Assembly: GCF_910596095.1 (NCBI RefSeq)
Contig: NC_056535.1
Span: 20,228,505-20,292,504, forward strand
Length of the DNA: 64,000 bases
Origin: Thunnus maccoyii
Taxonomy: Eukaryota; Chordata; Actinopteri; Scombriformes; Scombridae
Direction: 5' to 3'
The notes below the pieces were generated by a model. It did not search any database, was not told where the DNA came from, and saw only the letters and a program-made list of their open reading frames with translations. Below are positions 23,501 to 43,708 of this stretch, piece by piece (position 1 is the first letter of the stretch; every line of letters begins with the position of its first letter). The translations under genes and the position numbers were made by a program.

Positions 23501-26500
23501 TCTGCACTGCCGGGGACCCTTAAGCAAAACACACACTTCCCAGCAGCAGGGGTGCTACTGAGAAACTCGTCCTGACCTATGACTCCTAAATACATGAAAT
23601 AAGTATTCAATTTAAACAAAATAACTGACACAACGGGGTCTGAAATATCAAATAACGCGAGACTAACAGCTCAATGAATCACCCACCACCCATCCCTCTA
23701 GATTGACTTACTTTCACATTTAAGTTAGCACTTCTACTGTTTAGTTATGATCAGTTCTCCCTCTCACCTTCTTAACATTCACGTTAGCTTTCCGGCTTTT
23801 GGGGAAGAAAGATGTCCGGGCGGTGAAGTACTGCTCAAACTCGGTGTCCGAGTCTTCCTCACTGCAGTAGCCGCTGCTGGTGGAGCTGCCCCAGGTCATC
23901 TCGAAGGAGGGAGTTTTGTCCGAGCTTCTCGCCTCGCTTGTCATGCTGACTAACTGTTGTTTAAACTTTTCTAACTTACACTTGACTTACGTCGACTAAA
24001 AGTGTGTAAATAAACCACTTTTCGCTAAGTCTGATGTGGATTTTACCGACACAAAACTGACCAAACGGAAGAAAATGTTCTCAATACGTTGTTAACGGTA
24101 ACGGTCGCTAATGTCTACAGATAACTACTCTCACAGGCGACGAGATCTCTCTGAAGCGTCTTGTTAACAAATCTAGTCAAAAAAATCCAACTGACTTTTT
24201 CCCACTAACTTATCCTACCGGCCACGTTTCCACGGTACAAGCTATGTGAAACAGGATGTATTCAGACCCCCGCCCTCGGCACCGCTTCCTTTCCCCCCCC
24301 CCGCTGTGGCCCCACCCAGGCCGTTGAGTTTGAGTTTGGAAAATACACAAAACCACCGCAGACGGTCGCGATTGGACGTAGAAGGGAAATACCAGAAACT
24401 TCACCCCACCCTGCCCCCTCTCTCTGCCGCTGCCGCCTCCTCCTTCTCGCCAGATTTGTTTTCCTAGGACGACGAAGTCATGACCCACCCCATTCTACCT
24501 CTGATTGGCTAGTACTCGTTGCCTTCTTTGATTGGGTTAATCAGGGTTAGGCATGAGGAATGAGATTGGTTAAGGTTGGGGTGAGAATATCACGCTAAGC
24601 CAATCAGAGGCAGAGTAGGGCGGGTCATGACTTCGCCATCCTAGGAAAAAAAAAAAAAAAAGACTCCCTCCCAGGGATGCTGCTGCTGTTTCCCCGCCGT
24701 TGAGTGTTTCCGGAGACATGTGATGATGGAACACTGGTCACACATTCATGGGTCACACCACACACAGCAGTGGACAACATGTGACTTTACTTCCTCCCAG
24801 CATGTCAATTGTACAGATACTAAACTTTAAGAGCCCCTCAAAACATGTTTAAGGATGTATATAAAATACTCCACTTTGAATAATAATTTGTGTCTGACAG
24901 GGGTTTCTCCCTCATTAAAAAAAATCCAGAATTTGTAAATATGCAAATATATTTCATTTAAAAAGTTTAACTGCTGGACACAAGACGTCTCCTATTTCAC
25001 AATGTGCACTGGAGGCTTCAAGCTTCCACATAACACTTGCAAAAGTTCATTACTGGACCAAGATTTGCTTCCAAACTGTTTGTGATGGCACAAATCAAGC
25101 TTTTAGGCCTGCCCCTTAAAATCAGATTTTTAACGAGCTCAGAGAAACTTTCCACTTTCAGCAGATGAATGTGAAAACATCCTTCTAGTGTCAAACTCTG
25201 CACACACGTCATTCAGCACAGTGAAGCTTAAACATCAAACCAAAGGAACAAGAAGAAAAACATATTTTTGAGTGGAGGGGAACATTAAGATACTTGAGAG
25301 TGCTTTAATCTGAGAGAAAGGGGCAGATACCCTGGGGCCATGGCCCACCAGAGTCCCCTAAAAGCCACCATTTAGTGTGCAGATAAGACTACTGATATGC
25401 AACAGAATAATCTGATATTGGTGCAATATTTCCAGTCAACAATAAACTATTAGTCCATTAATCAATGAGTTGATAAGAAAATAAAAGAATCAATTCCATA
25501 GAATCAGGGAAGTCACAAGGGGCAGATAACAAACAAACAAACAAACAAACAAACACACACACACACAAAATGAGGGCTGCAGCTATTGATTAACCTGTTG
25601 ATTATTTTCTCGAATAATCAATTGGTTGTTTGGTCCATAAAATGTCAGAAAATGGTGAAAAATGTTGATCACTGTTTCCCGGAGCCCAATGAGTGTGTAA
25701 AACTGGTGGAGTGCCCCTTTAATCGATCACTGTATTGATAATTAATTAATAATTTGAGTCACCTTTTCAAGGAAAAGCAGCAAACATTTGCCCTATGAAT
25801 ATGTTACCTTTGATTTTCTTATATTTTTTGACATTTTATAGAAAAATGATTAATCGAGAAAATACAGGGCATATTAATTAATAAAACATTAAGCATAAGT
25901 TGCAGCTTTAATTTCAAATACAGCAATGTGAACACTTTAAACTGATGCTATAATGTGACTGTAAAGATGTAGGGAATCATGTCGCGTCTCAAATCCATAA
26001 TATACTAATTATATATTGTACATACAGTACTAATCATCATAGTATAGGCTTTGTTTTAGCTGTAAGTATAAAAATCAACATACTTTACCATTTTATAATA
26101 ACAGGAATGAAACTTTGGGATGTTATTGCCAATTAAACTGAACAAATAAGAAACAGAAGGTATAACTTTTAGTTTTCCAAGATCTTTCTGGAGCTGTCTC
26201 ACCACCATTTAACAATTTTATTTTTGTTGATAAAATAATCTTTTATTTCTTTTAGAGGCTGTGTTTTGAAAAGATTTCCTCTCATTCATCTACGACACTG
26301 CACCTCTTACTGTAGCCTTTTAAATATTTTGTGATTCAAGGAGAAGATAAAAACTAAAGGCTAAGGCCCTGAATTACTGCCAGACTGATGATCACATTTC
26401 AAACCATTGTTGAACCAAAGGTAACCAATAGTACAGCAGAAATCTTAATATTTTAACTTCTGTAAACTCTTACAGAAGTAAAAATGAGAAAAATTACCAT

Positions 26501-29283
26501 TTTCTGCCTTTTTTCTGATGCCAAACATAATGATTTCTGCATGTTTTGTTATTCCTTTTGTTATTTGATTTGTTGGTATTTTTTGCAACAGGTTGTTTTC
26601 ATGGCAGGCAGTTTAATGCTTCATATCAGGAAAAGCACAGATGTTACTTATAACACTAATTATGTTCTAATATTGTGTGTGCATGACTCACTGGAACACT
26701 GCAATCATTACTGTTACTGGTTACACCTGTGCTTTTCCTGCTGTGACAACCAAAGCACCAACAATATTTCAGGTCATGTTATCACGCTCGGCTGAACAGC
26801 TCGCTGAAGTTTTTACATTCCTCCTTTGATAAGCAACAGTTGCTTGATAAAACCCAGAACCCTGCTGCATTGAGTAACCATTGGCTTATAACCTTGATCT
26901 CCCTCTTTATAAATAATAATACTCTGGATCAGAAAAACACATGGTGAGGAACGCTATTCCAGTAAGATTTTAGATACAACAGCACGGGCCTGACTCTGCT
27001 GAAACAAACAAGAACCTCCTACACTAGTCACCAGTTAATGGTATAGCTTGTTTATCTAGACAGGGAATATTAGTCTTTTAATGAACTGAAATGAAGATGT
27101 TTTATGATAAATCATAAATGTCATCTGATTTATATGCATCTTCTAGTATAGTATATGTTTGTGTATGTGTGTGCAACACCGTGCTCATTGCCAGATTTTC
27201 TCAATCAACAAACTTGCAAAAAGTTCTGCCTGTAATGTTACAGGAGAACTTCATGTTTCTCAACAGTGACAAACTTCCCCATCAAATCCTTTTACTTCGT
27301 CTCACAGATATGATGCCGCTCTCTGTCCAACTCGACAGTACCTGGTGCTGCCCCACAATTACTGTTTTGAAGAACAGCTGTAACTGGTAACAGTAAATGT
27401 ACAGTAAATCCCGACAAGGTCAGGTTATGTTTAGTTGAAGCTATGAAGTGAGAATAGTGGAACTGGGTGGACTGTATGCATTTACTGCCGTGTAAAATGG
27501 TTCCTATTTTTGCCCATAAAACAACTGATTTGTTCCGTAAAGCAATCCAGCAGATTTATGACGCAAGTGCACATGCAATGTAGAGGCTTGTAGAAGTGAC
27601 CAGTTTCCTAAGTGACTGTCTTGTGTTTAATAGCAACATTAGTGGCTCAATCTGGTAATAATTTCTTGATGCGGATGTAATAAAAGGAAATAAACAATGA
27701 CTACTACCAGCGTTGAGTAGAGGCAAGGCTGCACATAGAACTATTGCAGAATACTAAGCTACAAATGTCCTTACCACATTTGTGTCTGTTTCTATGGTGT
27801 GCTCGACAACACATGTGTGGTCAGCCACAGATCCTCGGTCCCAGCTGCAGTCCAACTGGATCAGGGCACGACAGCGATAGTGGCACGTGAATTTACAGTC
27901 TGTAAGAGTGGAACATTATTAAATTTAAACAGACATTACCAAACACATAAATACATATAATGCTGCTGTCAAAAATAGTTAAGTTAATATACATATTATA
28001 TTAGAGGGCAATTCTAAATGTGTGATGTCCTCCACTGGCCGTTAATGGTTACTGCAGTTAGTTTGCTTTCTCTGCGGTTATTCTCTAGTGTCTCAAAAAA
28101 TGTAAATAAATAAATGGAAAAAACACTGAAGATACACAAATATCAATACACCATCTGTTGAGTGTAGCTGTGAAAAAAAAACAGCATCTAAGATACAGAA
28201 TACTGAGGTCATGACAAAATATCATGTGTCAAAAATATCACACATTCTGTGAGAATATATTTACTGAGTGATTGTGGTCTTGGAAAGACGCTGTTATCAA
28301 CATTGTGACATGTCCATGTTTCATGATGATTTGATTGTGGTTTCAATTTACTGTTAACAGATATTGTTTTCCTGCACATTCAGTACATTCAGTGCTACAC
28401 AAACCACATCTATATTCTAGTGGGTTTCGGTTTATCAACAGGAAGTTAAAGACTTATTTCATTCTCTTAGATGAGTCCAGAGCATGAAAAGCATGCAGGT
28501 TGTCAGCAGACCCAGAGCCTAGATAATGACCAAACCACCAAAACCACTTAAACAACTTCAGGCAGGCTAGATACTGTTTGAGTTAAAAGGAAACACTGAC
28601 AATCAGCTAACACCCAGTAAATAGTGTCCTAGCATTAGGCCTTTCTGACAAACTATTTATAAATGTAAAGAAGAAATGGAGAACATTTATGTCTTGGTAA
28701 ATCAAGCAGTTACTTGGTAAATCAAGCAGTTAAACTTCAGATGTCTAAGAGTTAACCAGCTGAATACAGAGGTTTTTTTTAAATCTCTGTGGCTACATCT
28801 TCCTCTCTTCAACCAAATATCTCTTGTGCTCACTTTGTTCTTGCTTTCATTCCTGATCATGCATATGCAGAGAAGCAGTCAAACATGCACACACTGCAGG
28901 CGCACAAACAGCCCACATAAGCCAACTCACTGACACACCGCAGGCTCTGCTTATAAAGGCCCCAGATAAAGTCTCCGCACAGGTCACACCACGTGGGCTG
29001 AGCGTGGCTGCAGGGTTGGAAGTTGTGTCCCTCTCCCTTCTCCTCTGGGAGCTGGGGGTCTTGGGAGCTGCTCAGGACTCTGATGATGCCCACCCGGCAC
29101 AGCAGATCTGGGACCTTCCCCGGGCTGATCCTCAGAGCGTTGGTTCTCTCCAGGCGAGGAGGTGAGCATGGCGAGCGCGTGCCAGTCAGCTCTATCTTCT
29201 CTTTGCCGGGCCTAAGGTCACGGAGCTCGATGAACTCCCCCAAAGACATTGTGTCACTCAGACCTTGTGTTCCTCCATCATCA
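20546..29283 (-). CDS. rassf1: Ras association domain family 1, isoform A (C1 + RA + SARAH)
   Basis: Scaffold tumour suppressor that binds MST kinases through its SARAH domain, Ras-type GTPases through RA, and microtubules. Coding exons: 28931-29249, 27775-27899, 21426-21530, 21050-21335, 20812-20927 and 20546-20692, giving 365 aa (human 340). ATG is 29247-29249. The C1 zinc finger spans an intron: H75...TWCDLCGDFIWG, then LRC-V-N-CKFTCHYRC. Its spacing (H-x12-C-x2-C-x13-C-x2-C-x4-H-x2-C-x7-C) is perfect only across the splice. Next come DTNV|DEQ, KEYNAQINSNLF, the RA domain (RRTSFYLPKDASKHLH, REVIEALLKKF, KFALFERSERH) and the SARAH domain (WHAFSMPELKNFLRILQREE). The exon from 27775 and the isoform C exon both join exon 21426-21530 in phase 0. 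A UTR exon ends at 30581. Confidence 0.97.
21541..23760. other. rassf1 intron downstream of the C-type first exon
   Basis: 2.2 kb with no coding exon in frame with the gene. It includes a GA-rich run near 22215 and TG/CA stretches. No other gene is supported. Confidence 0.5.
23768..23944 (-). CDS. rassf1: rassf1 alternative first exon, isoform C
   Basis: 59 codons starting at ATG 23942-23944. The stretch PSFEMTWGSSTSSGYCSEED, then DTEFEQYFTARTS, corresponds to the start of human RASSF1C (PSFEMTW, TSSGYCSQEDSD, LEQYFTARTS). It ends AAG|GTGAGA in phase 0, so it splices cleanly to the exon at 21426-21530, giving a 276-aa protein that lacks the C1 finger but keeps RA and SARAH (human RASSF1C 270 aa). 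It has its own upstream region at 23945-24460. Isoform C is known for microtubule and beta-TrCP/beta-catenin links and often behaves differently from A. Confidence 0.95.
23945..24462 (-). promoter_or_regulatory. rassf1: rassf1 isoform C promoter region
   Basis: Upstream of the C-type ATG. Contains CpG-bearing stretches (GCGACGAGATC near 24138, GGTCGCGATTGG near 24364), a C-rich block at 24270-24310, and a CT-rich tract. It lacks a clear TATA box and ends at a palindromic repeat with CCAAT-type words at 24463-24646. Confidence 0.5.
24463..24646. mobile_element. Short palindromic MITE with about 55-bp terminal inverted repeats
   Basis: Starts CCTAGGACGACGAAGTCATG and ends with its near reverse complement CATGACTTCGCCATCCTAGG. 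Both arms contain CTCTGATTGGCT or its complement AGCCAATCAGAG, so the element carries two divergent CCAAT boxes, plus ATTGGGTTAATC and GATTGGTTAAGG in the middle. It sits about 0.5 kb upstream of the rassf1 isoform C start. Confidence 0.75.
25525..25568. repeat. (AAAC)n plus (AC)n microsatellite
   Basis: About six AAAC units followed by alternating AC, in the long rassf1 intron. Confidence 0.9.
25569..25900. repeat. Teleost interspersed repeat (GGGCTGCAGCT...AATCGA type)
   Basis: Opens GGGCTGCAGCTATTGATTA and contains ATAAAATGTCAGAAAATGG and ends with TTGCAGCTTTAA-type words. Related pieces occur near 29740-29930, 34000-34285, 45850-46480 and 57600-57800. A very common percomorph repeat; class unresolved. 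Confidence 0.6.
25901..27774. other. rassf1 long intron, gene-free
   Basis: Open frames are short and AT-rich. I see no exon with splice signals in a compatible frame. Confidence 0.5.
29258..29281 (-). promoter_or_regulatory. rassf1: Short upstream ORF before the rassf1A start
   Basis: If the acceptor at 29284 is used, the exon opens TGATGATGGAGG. The ATG at 29279-29281 begins a seven-codon frame (MMEEHKV) ending in TGA at 29258-29260. It is in a different frame and stops 8 nt before the main ATG. Confidence 0.45.
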
Positions 29284-29637
29284 CTACAGACAGAAAAACA
29301 GGCTGAAAGATGCTGCAAATTATACAATTTGTCTCCTATTTTCTCTATTTAAGAATGTGATCTTGAAATTATAATGATTTGCAAAGGTTTTTATACTATT
29401 GGTGGTATTCTGTAGGCTGCCTATTAATATTTATTTGGTGTTTTTGAAAAGGTGCCATTTACATTTGCTTCTATGGATTCTGAATGTTGGCTTTGATCTA
29501 TTAAGAATCAAAACATGATTAGAAAAAAATCAAGGGAGATATTAGCTTTTAGACTGCCTTCACATATGAAAAACAACTGCAAAAAACATATATCATTTAT
29601 AGGGTGGTGGCTGTTGTGTTGGTGGTTATGGTGATGT

Positions 29638-30130
29638 GTTCAGATACTTTACTGAAGTAAAAATAGCCACAATTTAAAAATACTCCATTAATTATTTATT
29701 TTATTATTAATGTCCATTATATTTCCCCTATGTCATAAGTGATGCCATCAAATGTATTGTTTTGTCTGACCAACAGTCCAAGACTAAAAAAAAAAATCAG
29801 TTTACAATGATATAAAACAGAGAAAGGCAGCAAATCGAAGAGTTTGGGCAGAATTTGGGCATAAAGAACTGACTGAAACGAATCGATTATTGAAATAGTT
29901 GCTGATTGATTTCTAATTGTAGAAGCTCTACTTTATATACTGCTGAGCTGTTTTTATCTGTAACACATATACTTTACATGTAAAAATCCTTATCTGCAAT
30001 TACAGTTGACAGATAAATGTATATTTCCCTCAGAAATGCAGTGAAGTAGAAGTATAAAATAGCATAAAATGGTCATAGTCAAGTAAACTGCACTCATAAG
30101 TAGAGTGCTACAGTAAACACACTTCATTCT
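29638..30130. repeat. AAGTA-rich interspersed repeat, copy 2, with a second repeat nested in it
   Basis: Outer words (CAGATACTTTACTGAAGTAA at the left; AGAGTGCTACAGTAAACAC and CTACCACTGA at the right) match the 11040-11505 family. The middle, 29740-29930, belongs to the GGGCTGCAGCT family. Confidence 0.55.
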
Positions 30131-30580
30131 ACCACTGATTATGTGTACTTGTTATATAATGCTTGTTTGTTTTACTTTAGTTCATTTTAATATGGAGTAG
30201 ACCTCACACATCATTGAATTTCACATTACATGTTTTGTATATGGTGCTTGATTACCTATGTTTAGTATAGGACACGTTGCTATGTCAGAACACACTGTAC
30301 AGTAATATATGATAGCATAACTTAGCGTAAGTAAAATAGGGTATGACAGCCGCCATAATGTCTTCATCTAAAACCAATTACACAAAGTTTACGCTCATAC
30401 CTAAAGTGTATGTGAACATTATCCCTGGCCAGCTCCATTTGTTTAAATAAATCAATTAAAGATGCATTTAGGAAGGCTCGGAACATGAACACACAGATGT
30501 TTAGTCCCAAACAACAAGCTAAACTTTACACTTTCAAATATGTTAAGTAAAAATCTTCATTATCTTTTGATCTAACTTAC

Positions 30581-30900
30581 CTAAACAGCAAAGGAAGCAG
30601 CCCCGTGGCAACCGCTTTGTCTCAAAACTTCTTCCATCCGAAGAAAACTTTCCGCAGACATTTCTGACGGTTTCCAAGTAACGGAGGTGTGCAGCCGCGG
30701 CCACATCTCTGGAAATAACCTCTCATCAGGCCCGGTTCCAGCTCACATCAAGAGACATGAGGCTGCAAGCGGTACCTGAGCAGCTTCTCAGGACAAACAC
30801 CTTTCAAACAGTGTTGTAAGAGGAAACGGTTTATCATGAAAAAGAGAGAGTGAGATGAGACTGAGCTGTGAAGACATCCGGAATGTTTTCACATAGGGGG
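30581..30900 (-). promoter_or_regulatory. rassf1: rassf1 isoform A 5' UTR exon and promoter
   Basis: The donor GTTTAG|GTAAGTT falls at 30581/30580 on the minus strand. The sequence upstream is GC-richer than its surroundings, with CpGs near 30600-30705 (GCAGCCGCGGCCAC). No TATA box is seen. In human, the RASSF1A promoter is a CpG island silenced in cancers. Confidence 0.5.
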
Positions 30901-31448
30901 TGCTTCTGAGTCCGGAGCACAGCTGAGTGGGCGTTCAAAGTCCTCCACCCCTCCAACCACTGTCTCTCAGTGATGGACCTGGGTTTCCTTTACCACAGCA
31001 GTGCAAACCTGAATTATATTACATTATCTGTCTTTACTAACAACTCAGACCATTTACAGGAAGTCAACATCATTCAGCCTGAACTAGCAGGAATATTAAA
31101 CCAGAAGTCTGGCTAGTTCCTGGCTACTGTAAGTGAGTCTAAATATGTATTTGACATATGTAATACAGGTTTTGGACTCTCAACATGCAGAGAGTTCAGG
31201 GTTCTCACTGATCCTAGAAGCAATGGGCAAGAAGACAAAGTAGAGCAAGTCATTAAAGCAATTTATTTGCTGCTGGTGTAATGAAGTGTGATGCACCTCC
31301 ACGCCGTCACACACTGAGATCAAATAAGGAGTATAAAATCTCTTGACAGAGAAGGAACTGGAGAAAGCCTCCTGAGCTCTTTCATTAAAGACACTTGAAT
31401 AAAACAGTAGACCAAAAGGCAAACATAGAAACAAACATAGGTTAAAAC
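30901..31448. other. Intergenic spacer between rassf1 and zmynd10
   Basis: No gene is supported. The longest open frame (minus, 31180-31434) has no family resemblance. Confidence 0.5.
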
Positions 31449-31454
31449 TTTATT
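31449..31454 (-). terminator. zmynd10: Candidate zmynd10 polyadenylation signal
   Basis: AATAAA on the minus strand, about 185 nt past the zmynd10 stop. Confidence 0.55.
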
Positions 31455-31637
31455 ACAGTATTTAAAAAATGGAAAAGCATAAACCTGTCCAGCATAAAAG
31501 AAAGAATCAGATCAAGAGTTCCTCTTAAAATGTAGAAGAATCTCACATATTGATCTGTTCTCTTCACATCTTGGTGACTCAGGAGTCTCATCTCCAGTCT
31601 GCCACCAGTCCATACAGGAGCTCCAGCAGTCTCTCTC

Positions 31638-37126
<5,489 letters not shown>

Positions 37127-37234
37127 TGTGTTGTAGGAGACTGCTAAACAACACAACAAGCAATCAAGTAAACTAAATAAATAAATTTCAGTTATCACTT
37201 CAGTGGAGCTGTTTCTGTAGCCTCTCGTCCTGTG

Positions 37235-37248
37235 GTTGTCATGGTTAC
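37235..37248 (-). promoter_or_regulatory. zmynd10: X-box-like RFX site upstream of zmynd10
   Basis: The minus strand reads GTAACCATGACAAC. Against the X-box consensus GTNRCC-N(0-3)-RGYAAC the first half-site is perfect, the spacer is 2 nt, and the second half-site has one mismatch. It lies 109 bp upstream of the zmynd10 ATG. RFX factors with FOXJ1 are the known regulators of ciliary genes. Confidence 0.55.
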
Positions 37249-37489
37249 CGTACACACAGAGCGCAGGCGCAGAGCTGTCTGTCGCCAGAGAGAGGCGGTA
37301 GACCCTCAGGTAAAACAAGGAACCTATCGTATACAGGCTCCTTGAGGTAAAACCATCGACTGTATATAAATATATTTGTCTTTATATACAGTCAGTGTGT
37401 AAGACCAACAAGCTCAACAACTAACTGAAAAGGAAGTATTATTAGCTAAATGTAACTAGTAATTAGTAAAGTACTCATCGCAGAAGATG

Positions 37490-37710
37490 GCCTCTGTGAG
37501 TATTATACGATTACATATTATTTTTACTGATGCAAATGCTATGCAGTAAAATTTACTATTGTAGTTAGTCGAGGTGGAACTTATTTTAACTGTCTCATAT
37601 ACTTGCTAGATAAATGTAGTGGAGTAAAAAGTACAATATTTCCCTCTTAATTGTAGACATGAAATTGAAATACTCGCAAAGGTACTTAAATTACAATCCA
37701 TCACTGAAAA
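37490..37710. repeat. AAGTA-rich interspersed repeat, copy 3
   Basis: Words such as GTAGTGGAGTAAAAAGTACAA and AAAGGTACTTAAATTACAA match the 11040-11505 copy. Confidence 0.55.
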
Positions 37711-38439
37711 TTTATGTTGACATTGTCTCACATTGGGGTTTCAACGTTGTCTAAAATATTTTTGACAACCTTAGATTTATTATATCTACTTGTTCCAGTG
37801 CTTCAAGCTTTTTTATGGGTGGAAAATGACATCAAATATAATATTTTAGAAGTTTTGAGCGTCATTTTCTGAACTGTTCCCCATGTCCCAGCCTCTTATT
37901 TAGTATTGTTGTATTCCATGAGATTTCTAGTACAACTACAATTTAAAATAAGACTCTATGCATTTGAACACTTATTTTGTGTGGACAGGCCTGCCAAAGC
38001 TTCTGTGGCACTGCAGAGGTTAAACAGAATCTGTAGCTCTAATCTGGATTATTATGTTGAGTAGAGTGGATGGGAATTCCCTGATGTCAGTATGTAGGTC
38101 ATGTAATAGGAAATAGTTGAATTTGGGTAATTCCTACAGTTGAAACGATACAGACTATGACATCAACAATGAATCAACATGAAAAGACATCTTTTGCAGA
38201 TATAAGACAAACTATCACACCGTGGTATAATCTCTTTTATTAATCACATATTTTCTTTTGTACAATATTAATAAATATTACCTTCCTCACTTGACTTTAA
38301 ACAGATGTGGATGACAATTATTGATGAAAAGGAAATTTAAAAAAACACTAACCTGACATAAAAATTACAAAAGACTATGAATGTTTTACGTTATTCCAAC
38401 AAAACTCCACTCTATGAAGGCATCTTTGGTTGAGGCATC
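37711..38439. other. Spacer between zmynd10 promoter and nprl2 3' end
   Basis: AT-rich, no open frame of note and no recognised exon on either strand. Confidence 0.5.
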
Positions 38440-38445
38440 TTTATT
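38440..38445 (-). terminator. nprl2: Candidate nprl2 polyadenylation signal
   Basis: AATAAA on the minus strand, about 50 nt past the nprl2 stop, implying a very short 3' UTR. Confidence 0.5.
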
Positions 38446-38493
38446 TTACATTCAAACGGCTCCCTGCACCAGTCTGCATCAGTTCATGTGACA

Positions 38494-42827
<4,334 letters not shown>

Positions 42828-43708
42828 AGACCTGTTTTTGAGGGTTTGAGTCTCCTGTGTGTCTTCCCTGTCTGTGCTAGCCGCCAAAGCTAGCTGCTAG
42901 CTTGCAGCTTTAATGTTGAACGACGTGCTAGCGACGCCGTGTGAAATACTTTTAGCACTTTTTATGTCTAAATAACGTCCGAACAATTGTGCTACAACTG
43001 CACTTTGCTAAAGTTTCATCTGTTAAATTGAAAAACTACCCGATAACTCTCCAATACTCGTCACATCCAACACACCACACTGGGGAATAACAACAATGAT
43101 GCCTTCAGGTGCTCCTCGTAAACTACTAATGCCAATGACGGCCGTTGTAAACCCTATGTAGACAGTGGGAACACATTGAAATAATTTTAAGCCAAATGTA
43201 ATCTTTTATTAACGTATTTAATGCATCTGCAATTGCGTCGTACAATGGAAACGTATCCTCTTGCTATTTTGAGGTAGATACATAAAGTAACGCTTATTTT
43301 TTTCAGCTTTATTATCAGCTTCTCACTTGGTTTACATTATCTCGGCTATCATAACGTTAAGATTTTTTTAAGTTAATTGTTTACAGTGTTAATCGCCACT
43401 TTACTGTTTTTGTTTGAGTGCTTCACAGTTAAATATTTTCGACTGTACATAAAGGCAACATTGTTCACTACAGTCAGTGCTGCGCAGTCTGCGACGCATG
43501 TGGACACGTTTCTCACCACCGGCGCACCGTGTGAAGAAACTATCACCAACAACCTCAAATAACGTACCAGGAAATGTTGTTAAAATTACATAGTGGGCGA
43601 TAAAAGTGACCTTTAAATTGTACAGATAGGTCAACAGAGTGCTGTGAGGGTGCAGCTGATGCGTATACACGCTGTGTAAACAATGATCAGGGTCTGTTTA
43701 GAGTAACC
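42828..43708. promoter_or_regulatory. Head-to-head promoter region of nprl2 (minus) and hemk1 (plus)
   Basis: The two start codons are 881 bp apart and point away from each other. CpG-bearing stretches occur near 42922-42940 (nprl2 side) and 43485-43540 (hemk1 side). No TATA box is obvious. The open frames in this spacer are short and lack similarity. Confidence 0.5.

Noticed and set aside
24246-24467. Proline-rich plus-strand frame in the rassf1C promoter
   Set aside because: Product of a C-rich low-complexity stretch; antisense to the promoter and without similarity.
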